From Ursus arctos (Eukaryota; Chordata; Mammalia; Carnivora; Ursidae): DNA of 64,000 bases. A program made the position numbers and the translations under genes. Positions 10,465 through 22,918 of the stretch are shown one piece after another. Below the pieces are notes generated by a model, which had not been told where the DNA came from, ran no database searches, and saw nothing but the letters and a program-made list of their open reading frames with translations. How positions within the stretch are numbered: position 1 is the stretch's first letter; every line of letters starts with the position of its first letter. The DNA is taken from NCBI RefSeq assembly GCF_023065955.2, contig NC_079873.1, forward strand, positions 98,122,128 to 98,186,127. The letters run 5' to 3'.

Positions 10465-10690
10465 AGGTACAGGAAATTGGTGAATTTTTATAGCACCTTT
10501 AAATCTCCAAGTGATTTACCCCCTATTTAACTCATGATATCCAACTACATGAGGTGGTAGTCCCTTTGGTTACATGAGAAAACTTGTATAGATAGGTTTA
10601 GTAATTTGGCTAATGTCACTGATGTGTCATTGGCGTCACTTGCTGTGTGGACTAGAATCTAGAATTGACACTACATCATGTGGTCTCAAT
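10465..10690 (-). mobile_element. MIR SINE, diverged
   Basis: Order of 'AGCACCTTTAAATCTCCAAGTGATTTA', 'GAGGTGGTAGTCCCTTTGGTTACATGAGAAAAC', 'AGTAATTTGGCTAATGTCACTGATGTG' and 'GGACTAGAATC' is that of a reversed MIR. Confidence 0.65.
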
Positions 10691-10919
10691 GATTTCACAC
10701 CTAGAGCCTTAAGCTATAATTCTTCTTTATTACAGAGTGGTATAACTGAAACTTTACCAATACCAGGATCTTCCTTCAGGAAACAGGACTGACAGAGTAG
10801 GGGGGAAATGTTTCTGGCGTCTATAACTGTAAGAAAATTCTTCACTTTTTAAAATTATTGCTAACCTTAGCCCACTCTCATGTACAAGCATCATGAAATT
10901 CTCAAACTCCAAGTTTTTT

Positions 10920-11123
10920 TTGTTTTTTTTTTTTTAAGATTTTTTATTTATTTATTTGACAGAGATAGACAGCCAGCGAGAGAGGGAACACAAGCAGGGG
11001 GAGTGGGAGAGGAAGAAGCAGGCTTCCAGCGGAGGAGCCTGATGTGGGACTCGATCCCATAACGCCGGGATCACGCCCTGAGCCGAAGGCAGACGCTTAA
11101 GGACTGAGCCACCCAGGCGCCCC
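10920..11123 (-). mobile_element. CAN SINE, young subtype
   Basis: Full-length reversed copy with a long T-run, (TTTAT)n, 'GACAGCCAGCGAGAGAGGGAA', 'GGAGGAGCCTGATGTGGGA' and head 'ACCCAGGCGCCCC'. The flanks are an 18-bp duplication with one mismatch (CTCAAACTCCAAG on the left, CTCAAGCTCCAAG on the right). Confidence 0.96.
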
Positions 11124-11141
11124 TCAAGCTCCAAGTTTTTT

Positions 11142-11598
11142 AAATTAATCTGAATGATACTGCGCCATCTGAATTTAAAATATTCCAGCCCCATTCTTTT
11201 TTCAGTATCAGTCAATGGATTTTTGTCCTAGTGTTCTATCCCTATTCCACTTTTCTCACATGCATCCCATCATTTTCATTCCAATTCTTCCCTGTATCAG
11301 ACAACTCATTTCTCTTTCTTGACTTGGCTTTTATTTACACTTTTCAGTAAGTTATACATTATTTTCATGGCTTTCCTTATACTGGTTATGTAAATTGAAG
11401 TTTTTTATCTTACCCAAAATCAAAGAAACCCCCCCAGCCCCCACAAAGACACACAGACCTTCATTTTTTATTCATTCCATTTGGAGTCTCTCCAATTCAT
11501 CTGATAAGTACAGATACAGATGTGAAAATAACACCTAATTTAGATCTTCTAAGGGTTTTCAAGAGAATAAAAGAGATCTCGCTTTTTTGCCTACCAAT
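11142..11598. other. unassigned sequence
   Basis: No named repeat. A short C-run at 11431-11437 interrupts otherwise AT-rich DNA. Confidence 0.4.
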
Positions 11599-11599
11599 A

Positions 11600-11950
11600 A
11601 TCATGAAGCCCCAGCGTTAGAAGGGTCCTTGAAGGTCATTGAAAGTAATCACTTGAAAATCTTAGATAATCTTTGTCCATTAAACATCATCATCACAGGG
11701 AATGTGAACTTCTCACACTTCTATTGTTTTCCCCCAGTGCTCTGCATTCTCTCGATGTTAAGTAGATCACTTATATTATATAGCTACAGAAGTCAATCAC
11801 ATAATCTCTTTGGGATCACAGTCTATTTAATGCAACCCCCTCATATTGCAGGTGGGGAAACTGTGGCCTAGAGAGGAGAAACCTTCTGAGGGTCACATAT
11901 CCAGTTGGTGTATATCCTGAAAGCCACATCTCTTGCCCTACAGGCCAGTT
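11600..11950 (-). mobile_element. MIR-related SINE, diverged
   Basis: The phrases 'AGAAGGGTCCTTGAAGGTCATTGAAAG', 'CAACCCCCTCATATTGCAGGTGGGGAAACTG' and 'CCTAGAGAGGAGAAACC...GGTCACAT' follow a common mammalian CORE-SINE pattern in reverse. An AT-rich interval in the middle may be an insertion. Family (MIR, MIR3 or similar) is not resolved. Confidence 0.55.
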
Positions 11951-11959
11951 CTTATCTTC

Positions 11960-12145
11960 TGATGTAACCTATACTTGATAAATGGCCTTGTCGTTTCCCC
12001 TTTTGAAAATATACGTTGCCTTCCACTCAGTAGAGGCAAAGATCAACCAAAGGCTGAGTTCATGCTTCCTATTTATATAACCCTCCACAACATCTAGAAC
12101 AATATCTGGGATATAGTAGTTACTTTATACAATTTCATAAATATG
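11960..12145 (+). mobile_element. L2 LINE 3' fragment, weak
   Basis: 'CAACATCTAGAACAATATCTGGGATATAGTAGTTACTTTATA' resembles the L2 3' end ('CCTAGAACAGTGCCTGGCACATAGTAGG'), heavily substituted. Confidence 0.5.
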
Positions 12146-13115
12146 CTCTTATTTCTTTCTCCTAATTTTCAAATTTCTCAACACATTAAGATAAAACAGA
12201 TTTACCAATGACTTACTAAATGCTTTCCTTACTTGTCATTTATCAATATCTTGTACTTATCATTTAGTTGACTATCTCACTAACTCCAAGACTGAATTAG
12301 TATTACAATTACGATTCTTTGAGACAAGTGATCACTGCAGACAGGTGGCTTGTCCTGCCATTTCTGAGTCACAAATAAATCACTATGTCGACAGGATATA
12401 GAATGAAAAGTTGATTAAAAATAGACATTTCTGCACAGCACTCAAAATCCCCATTTGGTATAATTCCCAAGCTTAAATAAGATGATGTGCCACTTATCTA
12501 AGATGACCATGAAAAATTAGAACAGTTAGAAAAGTACATATTATGAAAGCTATGAACTTCCCACGGCATTCATTATTACCCATTTAATTTACTGCAAAAT
12601 ATTTCATAAAAAGAGAACTATTATTTGAAATTTCAAAATGAACCTGAAGATTTTTTCTCAGTAAATGGTTTTTTAAAAGGCAAAAGAGAAGAATTTAGTA
12701 TAGAAGAAACATTTCAATCATTTTTTTCCCTTGCCACTGTATTGTGAAATGCATTAATCAAACAACGAGGGAACTCAGTGCAGGCAGACGCGCTGGTTTT
12801 GTCATTCACTCTATAATCCGTTTCTTCACAGCCTGGGATACTTAGGGGCAAAGGTACGAGCTTCATTAAAGTAGTGAGGGAAGTTTACTCAGTGACAGCC
12901 TGAGCTAGGCCTTGGGAATAGTTTGGATTCTATTCCATAGGAATGGTGCCAAGAATATCTTGGGCTTAAGCCACTTGTAACGTAGAAAATGCACTGCTGA
13001 GGGAGATGAACTAGGTATCTCAGATTACTAGGGTACCTTGGTGGCATGGTGATGGTCAATACTGTGCAACAGTAGTCACAGCTATGCAGCAAAATCTGTT
13101 TTCCCTTTCTTCCTT
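12146..13115. other. unassigned sequence
   Basis: About 1 kb with no repeat or gene that I recognise. Confidence 0.4.
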
Positions 13116-13119
13116 AGTA

Positions 13120-13487
13120 ACAGAATTCTAGAAATCATACGACCATGCAGCCAAAGACCACATTTCCTGGCCCCAGTTTAGCGAGGTGACTTTGCTCACC
13201 AGTGGAAACCTTAACCCATTGCAAGCTTTTCCTCCACTCTTTCCCCTTCCTACTTGCTGGAATTAGGAGGTGGTAGGAGCAGTTTTAACCACCCAGATGA
13301 TAACAGCGGCCCCAGCGGATGATGGAATAACATGAAGTGAGGAATCTGAATCCCTGCATGACTGTGTGTAGCCAAGGTGTCTGCTCACGCACCCGGGACA
13401 GTTCAGGCTATTCCATGAAAGTACAATAATTTTTTTAATTGGGTCACTTTGTTACAGCAACTAAGCCTTTTACCCTAACAAATGGAA
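13120..13487 (+). mobile_element. old LTR-like remnant (MaLR/ERVL-type)
   Basis: The 3' end 'TTGGGTCACTTTGTTACAGCAACTAAGCC...TAACAAAT' resembles the shared MaLR LTR ending ('TTTTGTTACAGCAGCC...AACTAATACA'), and the GC-richer body before it fits an LTR. The family is not certain. Confidence 0.45.
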
Positions 13488-13529
13488 CTAATCTTTATTA
13501 TATACCAGAAACTGTTTAAAGGGCTTATT

Positions 13530-13706
13530 TTTTTAAAAGATTTTATTTATTTATTTGACGGAGAGAGCACAAGCAGGGGGAACAGGAGAGGGAGAAGCAG
13601 GCTTCCTGCCAAGCACGAAGCCTGAAGCAAGGCTCAGTCCCAGGACCGTGGGATCATGACCTGAGCTAAAGGCAGCCACTTAGCCGACTGAGCCACCCAG
13701 GTGCCC
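13530..13706 (-). mobile_element. CAN SINE, older subtype
   Basis: Reversed copy: (TTTAT)n, 'GAGAGAGCACAAGCAGGGGG', 'GGACCGTGGGATCATGACC', head 'ACCCAGGTGCCC'. The perfect 14-bp duplication TTAAAGGGCTTATT flanks it at 13516-13529 and 13707-13720. Confidence 0.95.
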
Positions 13707-13734
13707 TTAAAGGGCTTATTATTATGTGTGTCCA

Positions 13735-14045
13735 TTGCATCCATGTACTTGTGCCAAAGTGCTCCCTGTACTTTAGGTCACAACTGAAATGCAACTTCTC
13801 CACAAAGCCTTTCCTGATTTACCTCCAAGCTTCCACCAGCTGAACATAACCTTCTTTGACCCTTTCTCATAGGACTTCTCATTTTCTAAATGCATAAAAT
13901 AAGTTCTGTTTGTGTATGGCTTATCTCTTCTACAAGAACAAACTTCATGGGAGTGAGTTCCTATCTTATTCTCCTGTGTAACCTCGAAAGTGTCAGTACT
14001 GTACTTTCTCAAGAAGTGCTTATTGACTGAATGAAGGACTGAAAC
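13735..14045 (+). mobile_element. L2 LINE 3' region
   Basis: Typical L2 order: 'TTTAGGTCACAACTGAAATGCAACTTCTCCACAAAGCC', 'TTTCCTGATTTACC', 'TTCATGGGAGTGAGTTCC', and ending 'AAGAAGTGCTTATTGACTGAATGAAG'. These correspond to the conserved L2 3' stretch. Confidence 0.85.
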
Positions 14046-14920
14046 ATTTGAGCTTCATGCTGTTTTTCTATAATCTTCTGTTGTAGCTGAATGAGCCTGG
14101 AGCAAGTACACATTTATCATGGGCAACAGAAGCAGAAAATAATCTACGTCCCAGAAACAGTAACAAGTTGACCCTAAAACAACTTTTACCTATAACCCTG
14201 CTCTCTAATGTCTTATGCTGTCTTCTTTGCCCAGCATTTCATTGCACCAATGAAGGGACAGGAAAGTAATGCATGGTAGTTAACCATAAAGAGTTTATAC
14301 TCACGACTGTGTCCTAACTGGATGGTGGGAAAGTGTTCCTTAGTAACAATTTTTGTCCTTTGCCAAAGGCTTAGCAGAGTCAAAGACTGACTAGACCAAG
14401 AACCATTTTGAGCCTAAAACGTACACTGTTACATTACGCTGGTTTTCTTTTTCTTGTCTTCACATTTCACCATCATTTTTATAATATGGCAGAGACCTAT
14501 ATGTTAGGTTTGGTACTAAAGGGCAATAACTGTTGGTAAAAATGGAAATTGACCTACAATTTTCAAAGAAATGATTTAGAAACAAATAAATATGCTTGCC
14601 AATTTGTGCAGGAAATCGTGGGTTGAAATTTGTTATTTATTATTTATTATTTTTCCCCTACCAATCTAAATCAATATAAAAATAGAAGATTTCAGCAAAG
14701 GAAACTTTACTGTAACCTTTTTTTAATTCTTTGTACTTTGATATGTCATTACCTGGTAGCATTTCTTAATTCCTTGTGCCGGCAAAGGGGGAAATTAAAA
14801 GACAAAAGTGTGAAACACTAAAACATAGTTTTAAAAAAATCTGCGAGCCCAAAAGGCTAGTATGTGCATATACTATCCTTATAGAGTTTATTTTTCCTCC
14901 TTTCCCTGAAAATACTATTT
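14046..14920. other. unassigned AT-rich sequence
   Basis: No named repeat. A short (TTAT)n run occurs at 14631-14652. Confidence 0.4.
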
Positions 14921-14924
14921 TTAA

Positions 14925-15215
14925 ACTTATAAAACTATTACAGGTCTCATACAATTATCACCCAGGGGGAACCATCATCAACAACTTAGTGGACATTTTT
15001 CTGGCTGATTTAAAACATATATAATTATGTTTTCTGAGAAATTATGATCATTACATAGACACTGTTTTATAATCAGCTTTTTTCTACTTAACATATCAAA
15101 AAAAAGTCTCATGTCATTAGTCTTCTAAAGCATTATGGTTAATGCTGCATAATGGTTCTACTCTAGAGAAATACCCTAATTTATTTAACCAGACCTCCAT
15201 TACAGGACCTCCCTC
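14925..15215 (-). mobile_element. old L1 (L1M) 3' UTR fragment
   Basis: 'TTTTCTACTTAACATATCAAAAAAAAGTCTCATGTCATTAG', 'GCATTATGGTTAATGCTGCATAATGG' and 'CCCTAATTTATTTAACCAGACC' follow the reversed L1M 3' text ('GGCTGCATAGTATTCC...ATAATTTATTTAACCAGTCC'). Confidence 0.75.
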
Positions 15216-16570
15216 CTGTCTTTTTGTCTCTTCATCCCTTCAAATTTATTTCATTCATACGTAATTGCACAAAATGTAGGGATAAAAACAGTTATCGATA
15301 TTTTAATAAGATATTTAGAGGAATTTGCCTTTTAGTCAAAATTTTTCAAGAGAAAATTGATGCTTCTTTAGCTCAGCTGATTGAAGGTAAATGAGGCAAA
15401 TGTCTTAGACCTGAGGCTCTCCGGACCTGTCAGCATCTTTTTGTAGCGGCTATATCCACTGTACACATATTTTTCATGCACTTCATGTAGAGCCACGAAA
15501 GACATATAACACGAAGTGTGGTTAATAGCTACCTGATGGAAGGAGGAACCAAACAGGTAGGTGTAAGAGGGAGCAGTGCATACACACCTTTACACAGGCA
15601 GCCCGAAATGAAAGGAGTTTGTACAAGTCTGTTCGGCTTCAAAGTCCATGCTGGAAACCACTGCCAGGTTGTTTTTATCAGGCCCGGATAAAACAACGGC
15701 AATAGGAAAATAAAACAACAGCAGGATGTAACTTCGAAATTTAAAAATACAACCCATTTAATGTGCAATACTACTAATGTGCAATATTATTTCCTACCTT
15801 TCATACTTTATGGTCAGAGTTCTATTCTTCTTAAGGGCAGCATTTTTTCGTACTTGAGGCTTTCTAGAAGTAAACTAAGCTCACATCCCAACGTTTGCCT
15901 TACAAAAAACAAAATCTAATCAAAGGGTAGAGATTTCTTCCCCATTATACACGTTATTTCCACTGAAGTAAAAATGATGAAACAGGAAGGTGAGGAGATA
16001 CAGGAAAGTAAGGACAGTACTATCATCCTATAGATAGATTTTGGATGCAATGATATTCTACAAGTGGAAAATGAAGAGTTTCTCTTTCATACATGAGTCA
16101 ACTTTCTTTATCTCCTTTTTTAGGTAGAAAACTGGGCGGAAAATATCAATCCAAAAAGATCCAAATAAATTGGGTTTACTGTTGCTGCACCTTTTTGCTT
16201 TTAAGTCTATGGGTTATAATATCCATGATTAAAAATTTCAAAAGGGGGAGCACTATAACCACTTCCAGTTGGGCACTGCCCCATTCCAACAGACTTTTGC
16301 TCAAATAAACTCTTCAAATGAAAAAAATGAACGAATAAAGAAAGGAGAATCAAGCATTAATTATGCAAGTGTTTTTCCTTTTGCACTTTTCTAATCCTCA
16401 ATTAACTATTCTTTGCATTTAACTGATACAAAACATGTGTGCATGATATACTTTTTTTATATCACTTCAAATATGCATCAATACTCAAGAGGCAATTCTT
16501 GCTGTAAATAAAACATCTCATCTCCTGAGGAAGTGGTGCAGGATCTGGCCTTCAGGTCCATCAAGTTTAC
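15216..16570. other. unassigned sequence
   Basis: 1.35 kb without a named repeat. Open frames are under 80 codons. Confidence 0.4.
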
Positions 16571-16574
16571 ATTA

Positions 16575-17275
16575 GTTTGCAAATTAATCAAAGGCAGAAA
16601 TGGTAATTAAAACACAAAACCACCCTGTATCAACAAAATTAGCAAAGATTAAAAAGTACTAAACCTCATGCTGGGAAAATGAGTAATATTAAGACAGGTC
16701 CTTTCCAATCCTGTTGGTTGTAACATAAATGAGCTAAGGTTTTCTGGAAATGAATTTGAAACCATAATAGAAATCTTAAAAATGTTCATTCTGTTTGACC
16801 TATTACTTTATTGCTGGAAGCTCTCCTAGGGAGATAATCTGAAATGCAGGCAAAGATGCAAGCAAAAAAGTAGTCAAAGTAGAATTATTTAGAATGCTGA
16901 AAAATTAGAGGCACTCTAAATATCCAGCATCAGGGGAATATTTAAGTAAATTATGGAACACAATAGAGCCATTAAAATGATCTCCCAAAAAAGTCATTTA
17001 CTGGTATTATAACTTACACGTGTCTAGTGTTAAACAAAAGACAAGATATAACATTACATAAATCATATGATTCACATTAAATAAAAAATGGAAAACCTGC
17101 AAGAAGATAAGCGAAAATGTTGACAGTTGTTCCTTCTGGTTTGTAGAAGAATAAACAGTTTTCCCCTTGCATTTTTATACTTTTCTATGTTTTCAAGATT
17201 TACTGCTCTGTGCTTTCTAAATTTTCTACAATGACTACTTCCTCAAAAATCAGGAAAAAAATAAAATTTAAAAAG
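16575..17275 (+). mobile_element. old L1 (L1M) 3' portion
   Basis: Ordered matches to an ancient L1 tail: 'CATGCTGGGAAAATGAG', 'CTGTTTGACCTATTACTTTATTGC', 'GGGAGATAATCTGAAATGCAGGCAAAGATG', 'CATCAGGGGAATATTTAAGTAAATTATGG', 'AGAGCCATTAAAATGATC', and a 3' end with 'TTTTCTATGTTTTCAAGATTT'. No coding capacity remains. Confidence 0.8.
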
Positions 17276-18957
17276 TCACTTGACATCGAAAGCTTGGACT
17301 CTAAGTTTTCTTGGCCACATGTGAATCTGTGAAGGTCACATTTTTTGCCCACTGCCACATCCCTTGCTGGCTTCTTACATTAGTGGTGTCTCCAACAATA
17401 ACAAAGACAAATGTTTCCAACAACAAAAATGCATCACTTCTCTCCAAATCACAGATTCTTTACGAGAGTAAAGCAAAGCAAAAGAAGTGAATTTGCTCAA
17501 ACTTTCGGGTGGATTTTTCTGATTTTTATCACGACCACCTGGATGACTTCCGCTTTTCTAGCTGAGTTTACTGGGACTCAATACTGAAGTGTAAATACTG
17601 CCCAGGCAGCCCCTTACAACATAGGGGCCTCTCACCCTACACCTGGGATGGAGTAAAAATGCATTTATTTTGCCATGAAGTGAATCTGATGAGTTCTTGT
17701 ATGAAAATTTTGCTTGGGAGCCCAAATAAAACAAATCTTTGGCTCAGATCCAAAGTCTGTGACCTTCCCCAACAGCCAAGGTTCACATTATTATTTTTTA
17801 TATGAAGGAAGCCCTGACTATGGGATTTACACCAAAGTCAATAAAACTATCTCCTGCTTCGGAAAGAAGTGTCAATCAGATACGCAGCATGTGTGCCCTT
17901 ATTATCCCAAGAAGAGTATGGTTGTAATGCCAAGTCAGAACTTCGTATTACTGCATTAAAAGAAATTAACGTGTAATTTAAAGTTTTTTGCTGTGAGATA
18001 ACTATTCACAGATCTTCCTTCTTTTGGAAAAGCCAATATAGTCAACATAGACTCAAAGAACAAGCAAAAACAGGTAAATGATTATTCACCTCGCAAGTCC
18101 AGCCTTTTCCTTACATGTATGTACTTCAAAAGAAGGTGACCTTTAAAACAGAAAGGGCCCCAGTGCTAGTATTGTCAGATGACAGAAAGAGAGCAGGAAA
18201 TTAAAACTTAGGATAAAACATTAGGAGTCATGGCCAATTTAAGAGTAATCAGAGTGGAAGGTAATAGATCTCAGAAATTTGAATATAAATCAAGTTGATT
18301 TAAAAACAGGCTTTGATTAACAACCATTTACACACATTTTTTCCAACAATATTTTGATTTCAAACAATACGTTATCTTACCCTAGGGTTATTTTCTGGAA
18401 TGCCACTGTCCCTCTGCTCTGATATTACAATGGCTAAAGGATACATTAGAATTATCATCTTTTTGAAAAATAACTTTTCATAATTCTCGGATCTGTTCAA
18501 AGCAAGCACAGAATAGTAGTGGGGCCTGCTATTTACTCTACTGCTAGGACACTGGCTACTGTGTTGTTTTAGCCACGACTAAACCAGACATACATTTCAT
18601 TTCTTGTGAGTATTTGCAATGTATGAGTCAATAACTCTCTGAGAAGAGGATCTGATGTACTTTCTACCTGCCCTTTTATCAACATTAAACAAACAGTGTG
18701 TTTTACTACAACTCACTTCTGACATTTATCAGTTGCTTTTATTTGTTTCTCTGCCAACCTCAGCCTTGTCAGCAGGACTTCAGTGTGACAGCAACGGCAG
18801 CTCATGCCAATTAGCCCCTTTTCAAACAAACTGTACACATTTGAATAGACCTCAAAAATGTAAAGAACAATTATCACAGAGGCCGAGGCAAGGCACTAAC
18901 CCATTCTATATGTGCGCACTCAGCACAGACTCCCAACTAAAAATAGAAGCAAGAAAA

Positions 18958-19018
18958 CGAAGGAAGGAAGGAAGGAAGGAAGGAAGGAAGGAAGGAAGGA
19001 AGGCAGGCAGGCAGGCAC
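18958..19018. repeat. (GGAA)n / (GGCA)n microsatellite
   Basis: About ten AAGG units pass directly into four GGCA units. The open frame running across it shows the artificial GRKE peptide repeat such arrays produce. Confidence 0.98.
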
Positions 19019-22000
19019 GCACAGAATGCATCATGAGTATAAGCTATTTGGTGGTTTGGAACATGCCATGATATTTATATGTTGTTCGGCAACAATACTG
19101 ATGATTAGAGTATATTTCCTGGGCTTGAATTAATAACAAGTGATAGACCTTCATTTTTGCATGAATTATTATGAAAGTAGTTGATGGGAAATTTTTGTCC
19201 TGAGAATTCTATCCACACTCTTCCCACATACATATGTACAAATCCTCTGAAAAAAATGGCTTCAAGAAAGTCTGCCCTCTCTTTTATTTAACAAGGCACT
19301 ATGCAGCTTGCTATCCTGGGCTAACGGCCAGGAGAAGATTATGGCAAAAATAATCACCTTTGCAACATTAAGGAAAACATGAAACTGGCACTGTGATTCA
19401 GGGGCTTATTTCTTTCCCTCTAAATATGATTCTACGTTTTTGTATTTTATTTGGGAAATGGTTTTCTGCAAGATGTATCTGGAAAAAAAAAGAGTTGTTT
19501 TCTTTTCAACAAATAGCTAGAGGTGCTGAGAGATTTCCTGTTAAAACTGTGTAAGGCATTCCACTACTTAAAAGGAAATTTAGTGTTGATGAAAGATGCC
19601 AGTTTGACAGCCATGGAAAATGAAGGAAGCATTCTTTATTCCCAGGGCGCATCATCTCAAAACGAGGAATCATCTCTTATGGTTAAGAGGGTCACACCTT
19701 ATTGTTTAATATTCATTGAGAGTACACGCATGCCAGATGATGGGAAGATACACAGGAGACACAGTCTGTGTCCTCTAAGACATTACATTCTTCAAACCAG
19801 CATATTCCTAGTCTCAGGGGCATAATAGACAAGACTAGTGGCCTCTACTTCAAAAAGGTCCAAGGCAACAAAAGCTAGTGGGTGAGAGATTCAAAAGGAA
19901 GGGAAAAATCGTTCAGTTTGGACATCGTTACTATTTCCTGAAAGTGTTCTCCCTCCGTGAACTTAAAAGTTGGGCCTTTTTGGCCTCCAAGTTGTATGGC
20001 AGCTGTTACATAGTTTATTATGTTACAGCCTGTGGGCAATACTCATCACAAACAGTACCTACCTCTACCGCACCTCCAAAGAAAAAAAGAAACAAAAGCC
20101 CCAAACCTCCTCTTAAATACTCATTCCTAGTGTTTCTTCAGATGGCACTTAAAACCTGGGAAAAATCATTTGGCCCCAGTACCTCAAACATAGTAAGCCT
20201 CCAAGGCACTAGGAATCCCAAGTTAGGCAGTTGGGTGGTCCAGACTCAGCATAAACTGAGAGTGAGCATTGGGTGTATAACAATTCCCAGGGGCTTAACG
20301 CATTGGTTATTTGGATGGGTTGAGGGAGACCTTCGAGTACAGGCGTCCTATGGAAATCTGTAGTGAGGGCTATATCTGGGGGCTAGAGATGGAGAACCAA
20401 CGAAAGCCTGACACACACTGTTTTCTCTGGCTCCGTGAACCTGTCTGTTATTTAATAAGGCCTACTGATAAAACCCAAAGGAACTGTGTCCATGAGGGAC
20501 TGAGCATCCATTGTGCTGCTTCCAAGGCCAGGTGACAAAAATGGACACAGAAGAGGGGACAGGGGCAGTTCGCTCCTTTCTACATAGAACAGAGTATGGC
20601 CCTGGTGACACAGTAAGGTACACTGAAGGGGCGAGCAACATTGGGAGCCCTGAAAGGGAAACGGTCCATGTGAAGACTGTACCATTAGTTGTGGCAATGG
20701 CCATAGGAAGGCCAGGGCAGAAAACTGTGGAAGGACTGGTTTTGAGCATGCAAGATACTGGGGGTGGGGGGTGGTGAGCCCAGAAATCACTGGAAAGACT
20801 CAGGTAGTGAGAAGCTATGATCCTACAAATTGCAGCGAACACCTGTGAGTGTTTATGGGGATGCCAGGGAAAAGTCTGAGTCCTGACAGTCGTGTGAGCT
20901 CATCTGTTTCTGGCCTGCTGAAAGCCTATGGTCCTTGAATAATGGAAGAAAAAATTCACGGCACCTTCTAAACAGGCTGTTGAGCCTATTCATGACCACT
21001 TCTGCTTCTTATACACACAAGGCTGGTTACAAAGTCAGGAAACTGAACTCCAGAAGCCTTCTCAAAGGAACCAAAGAGCATCATATATATGTCAAAAGAC
21101 ACTGGAGGTCGATCCTGGTTTTGTTTGTGTTTCAAGTTTTTGGTGTTTTCTTTTGGCGCTCCCGAGGGTAACAGGTTGTGATGATTTAGTGCAGCGCCAG
21201 CCCATACATGTCTTTGCCTTAGCGAAGGACAAGTTTTTGGAAGATTTGTGTGTCCCTTGCTTTTTTTCCTTCTTCCAAACACATTTACACAACTTCATTC
21301 TCTGTCCTCTGAGTGCTCTATCTCTGGAGATAATGTCTGGGGTTTTCACAATCCACTGCAGCCTACCTCCCCTCCTCCCTTAAATTTCTTTCTGGGGGCC
21401 GGGACTGAGTGAGTGCTTCCCTAGACAGCCTCTCTTTCCTAATCTCCTACCCCAAAGTTCGGAACAAACACCTAGAGCGTCTGGAAGTTCCAGCTGATTT
21501 AGGGCAGAGCATTGTACCAGTATCCCACAGGCTGTACTGAATACTGAAGCGGATGTGTGTGCTGAGAAATGGTACTCAATGACTCCTGCAAACTTGGAAG
21601 CTGCTTCTTTTTCATTATCATATTTTATTCATCAGCAACCAGAAGGCTGAGACTTTAATGAACTTTGTACCAACAAAAATGTGTTATATAAGAAATTCAC
21701 TCACTGTTTATCCAACGGTCCAAAGAAAAAGCAAGTCTACAGTCTATTAAGGCATGTTGCCGAAGAACTTTGGAATTTTCTTTAAAACAGAGTAGTATTT
21801 TCAAGGATTCTAAACCTTAGAAGTACTTTAATATAGGATCTACTGCTGGCTTAAAACAAGGAAGCCCAAAGTTGCCATTCTGAGAACTAACAACCCAACA
21901 TGTTAACATGAAGCTTCAAGAGGACTGGTATTTATTGCACTCTGAGAATTGTGCCCTCTGTAAAGTCATCTAAGCATAGTGTGGGGTCAAAAAAGAAAAC

Positions 22001-22286
22001 ATTAACATAGGTCATGGTGTGGCAGCAGTCAATGACTTTCCACCCTCTCCAAAATATGTTTGTCTCAGAGAAATATTTCACTGACGAGCACTTTGTCATG
22101 CGGTTCGCTTCTCATTATCATTTCAAATGCATTTTCTCTGCTCTGAGGTACCTCTCTACTGCCCCAGGGCTTTGCCAAGACACTAAAAAGTTTAGTTGCC
22201 ATGCATAATATACAATGCAAGTTACTTGTATGAATTCTTAACAGTGTTCTGCTTTATCACATCCCAGAGCCCCTTGAGATCCGGAA

Positions 22287-22365
22287 AGGGGGGGGGCCTT
22301 ATTTGTTTATTTATTTATCCATCCATCCATCCAACCATCTATCCATCCATCCATCCATCCATCCC
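22287..22365. repeat. poly-G, (TTTA)n and (ATCC)n tract
   Basis: A nine-G run, three TTTA units and about twelve imperfect ATCC units (with AACC and ATCT variants) are joined end to end. Confidence 0.97.
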
Positions 22366-22644
22366 CTCTCCCTTTGTTGTGTAACCCTTGCTATTGCCAT
22401 GGGCATATATTCATAATCAAGAACTTAAACAAAAATGAGAACAAATGCAAACATATGCATGCTAAGGCAATTGTCAAAACGGAAATAAATGCCTGGAATA
22501 AGATTTTGGGAGAGGCGAAGTGAGAGAAATAAATACTATTAAGGAGTTATAATTAATTAAACCTGAAGAGACCAGTGCTATATAATGTTCAATATGGCAT
22601 CTGCTTCTTAGCCAGCAAAACATATTTATTGCTCAGTATGATGA

Positions 22645-22918
22645 GGAGTTAAGAGCCTGGGTTCTGCAGTCAGACTGCCACTACCTGTGTTTGAATATAG
22701 GTACTGCAATTTACTAGCTGTGTGACCTTGGACAAACTACTTAAGCTCTCTGGCTTTGGTTTCCTCTATTGTAAAAATGGGAATAATAAGGATATCTATC
22801 ACATATAAGAATTGCAGGAGTCCGTATGTGTAAAGCACTTAAAACAGTGTCTGGCAGATATTATGTCATAAACACATTATTGTTATTGTGTATTATTGTT
22901 ATTATTCTTCGTCATTAT
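22645..22918 (+). mobile_element. MIR SINE, near full length
   Basis: The best MIR of the window: 'GAGCCTGGGTTCTGCAGTCAGACTGCC', 'TTTACTAGCTGTGTGACCTTGGACAAACTACTTAAGC', 'CTCTATTGTAAAAATGGGAATAATAAGGAT', 'GTAAAGCACTTAAAACAGTGTCTGGCAGATA' and a T/A-rich tail to 'ATTATTCTTCG'. Confidence 0.95.

Larger units (their letters stand above)
17276..22640. other. repeat-poor interval
   Basis: Apart from two tetranucleotide microsatellites and a few short homopolymers, I recognise no transposon in 5.4 kb. The part at 19.9-21.5 kb is less AT-rich than the surroundings. It contains the longest open frame of the window (19878-20363, 161 codons), whose composition, lack of domain similarity and lack of splice context argue for chance. 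The interval may hold conserved non-coding sequence or very old repeats. Confidence 0.4.

Noticed and set aside
18655..19071. 138-codon frame with a GRKE repeat and apparent N-terminal hydrophobic segment
   Set aside because: The repeat is the translated (GGAA)n microsatellite and the rest has no recognisable domain.
19878..20363. 161-codon open frame, the longest in the window
   Set aside because: No recognisable domain, signal or repeat; no splice context; a frame of this size is plausible by chance in 64 kb with six frames, particularly in the less AT-rich part.
19890..21500. possible CpG island or promoter in the less AT-rich part
   Set aside because: CpG dinucleotides are sparse and no GC-rich core or first exon signal is visible.
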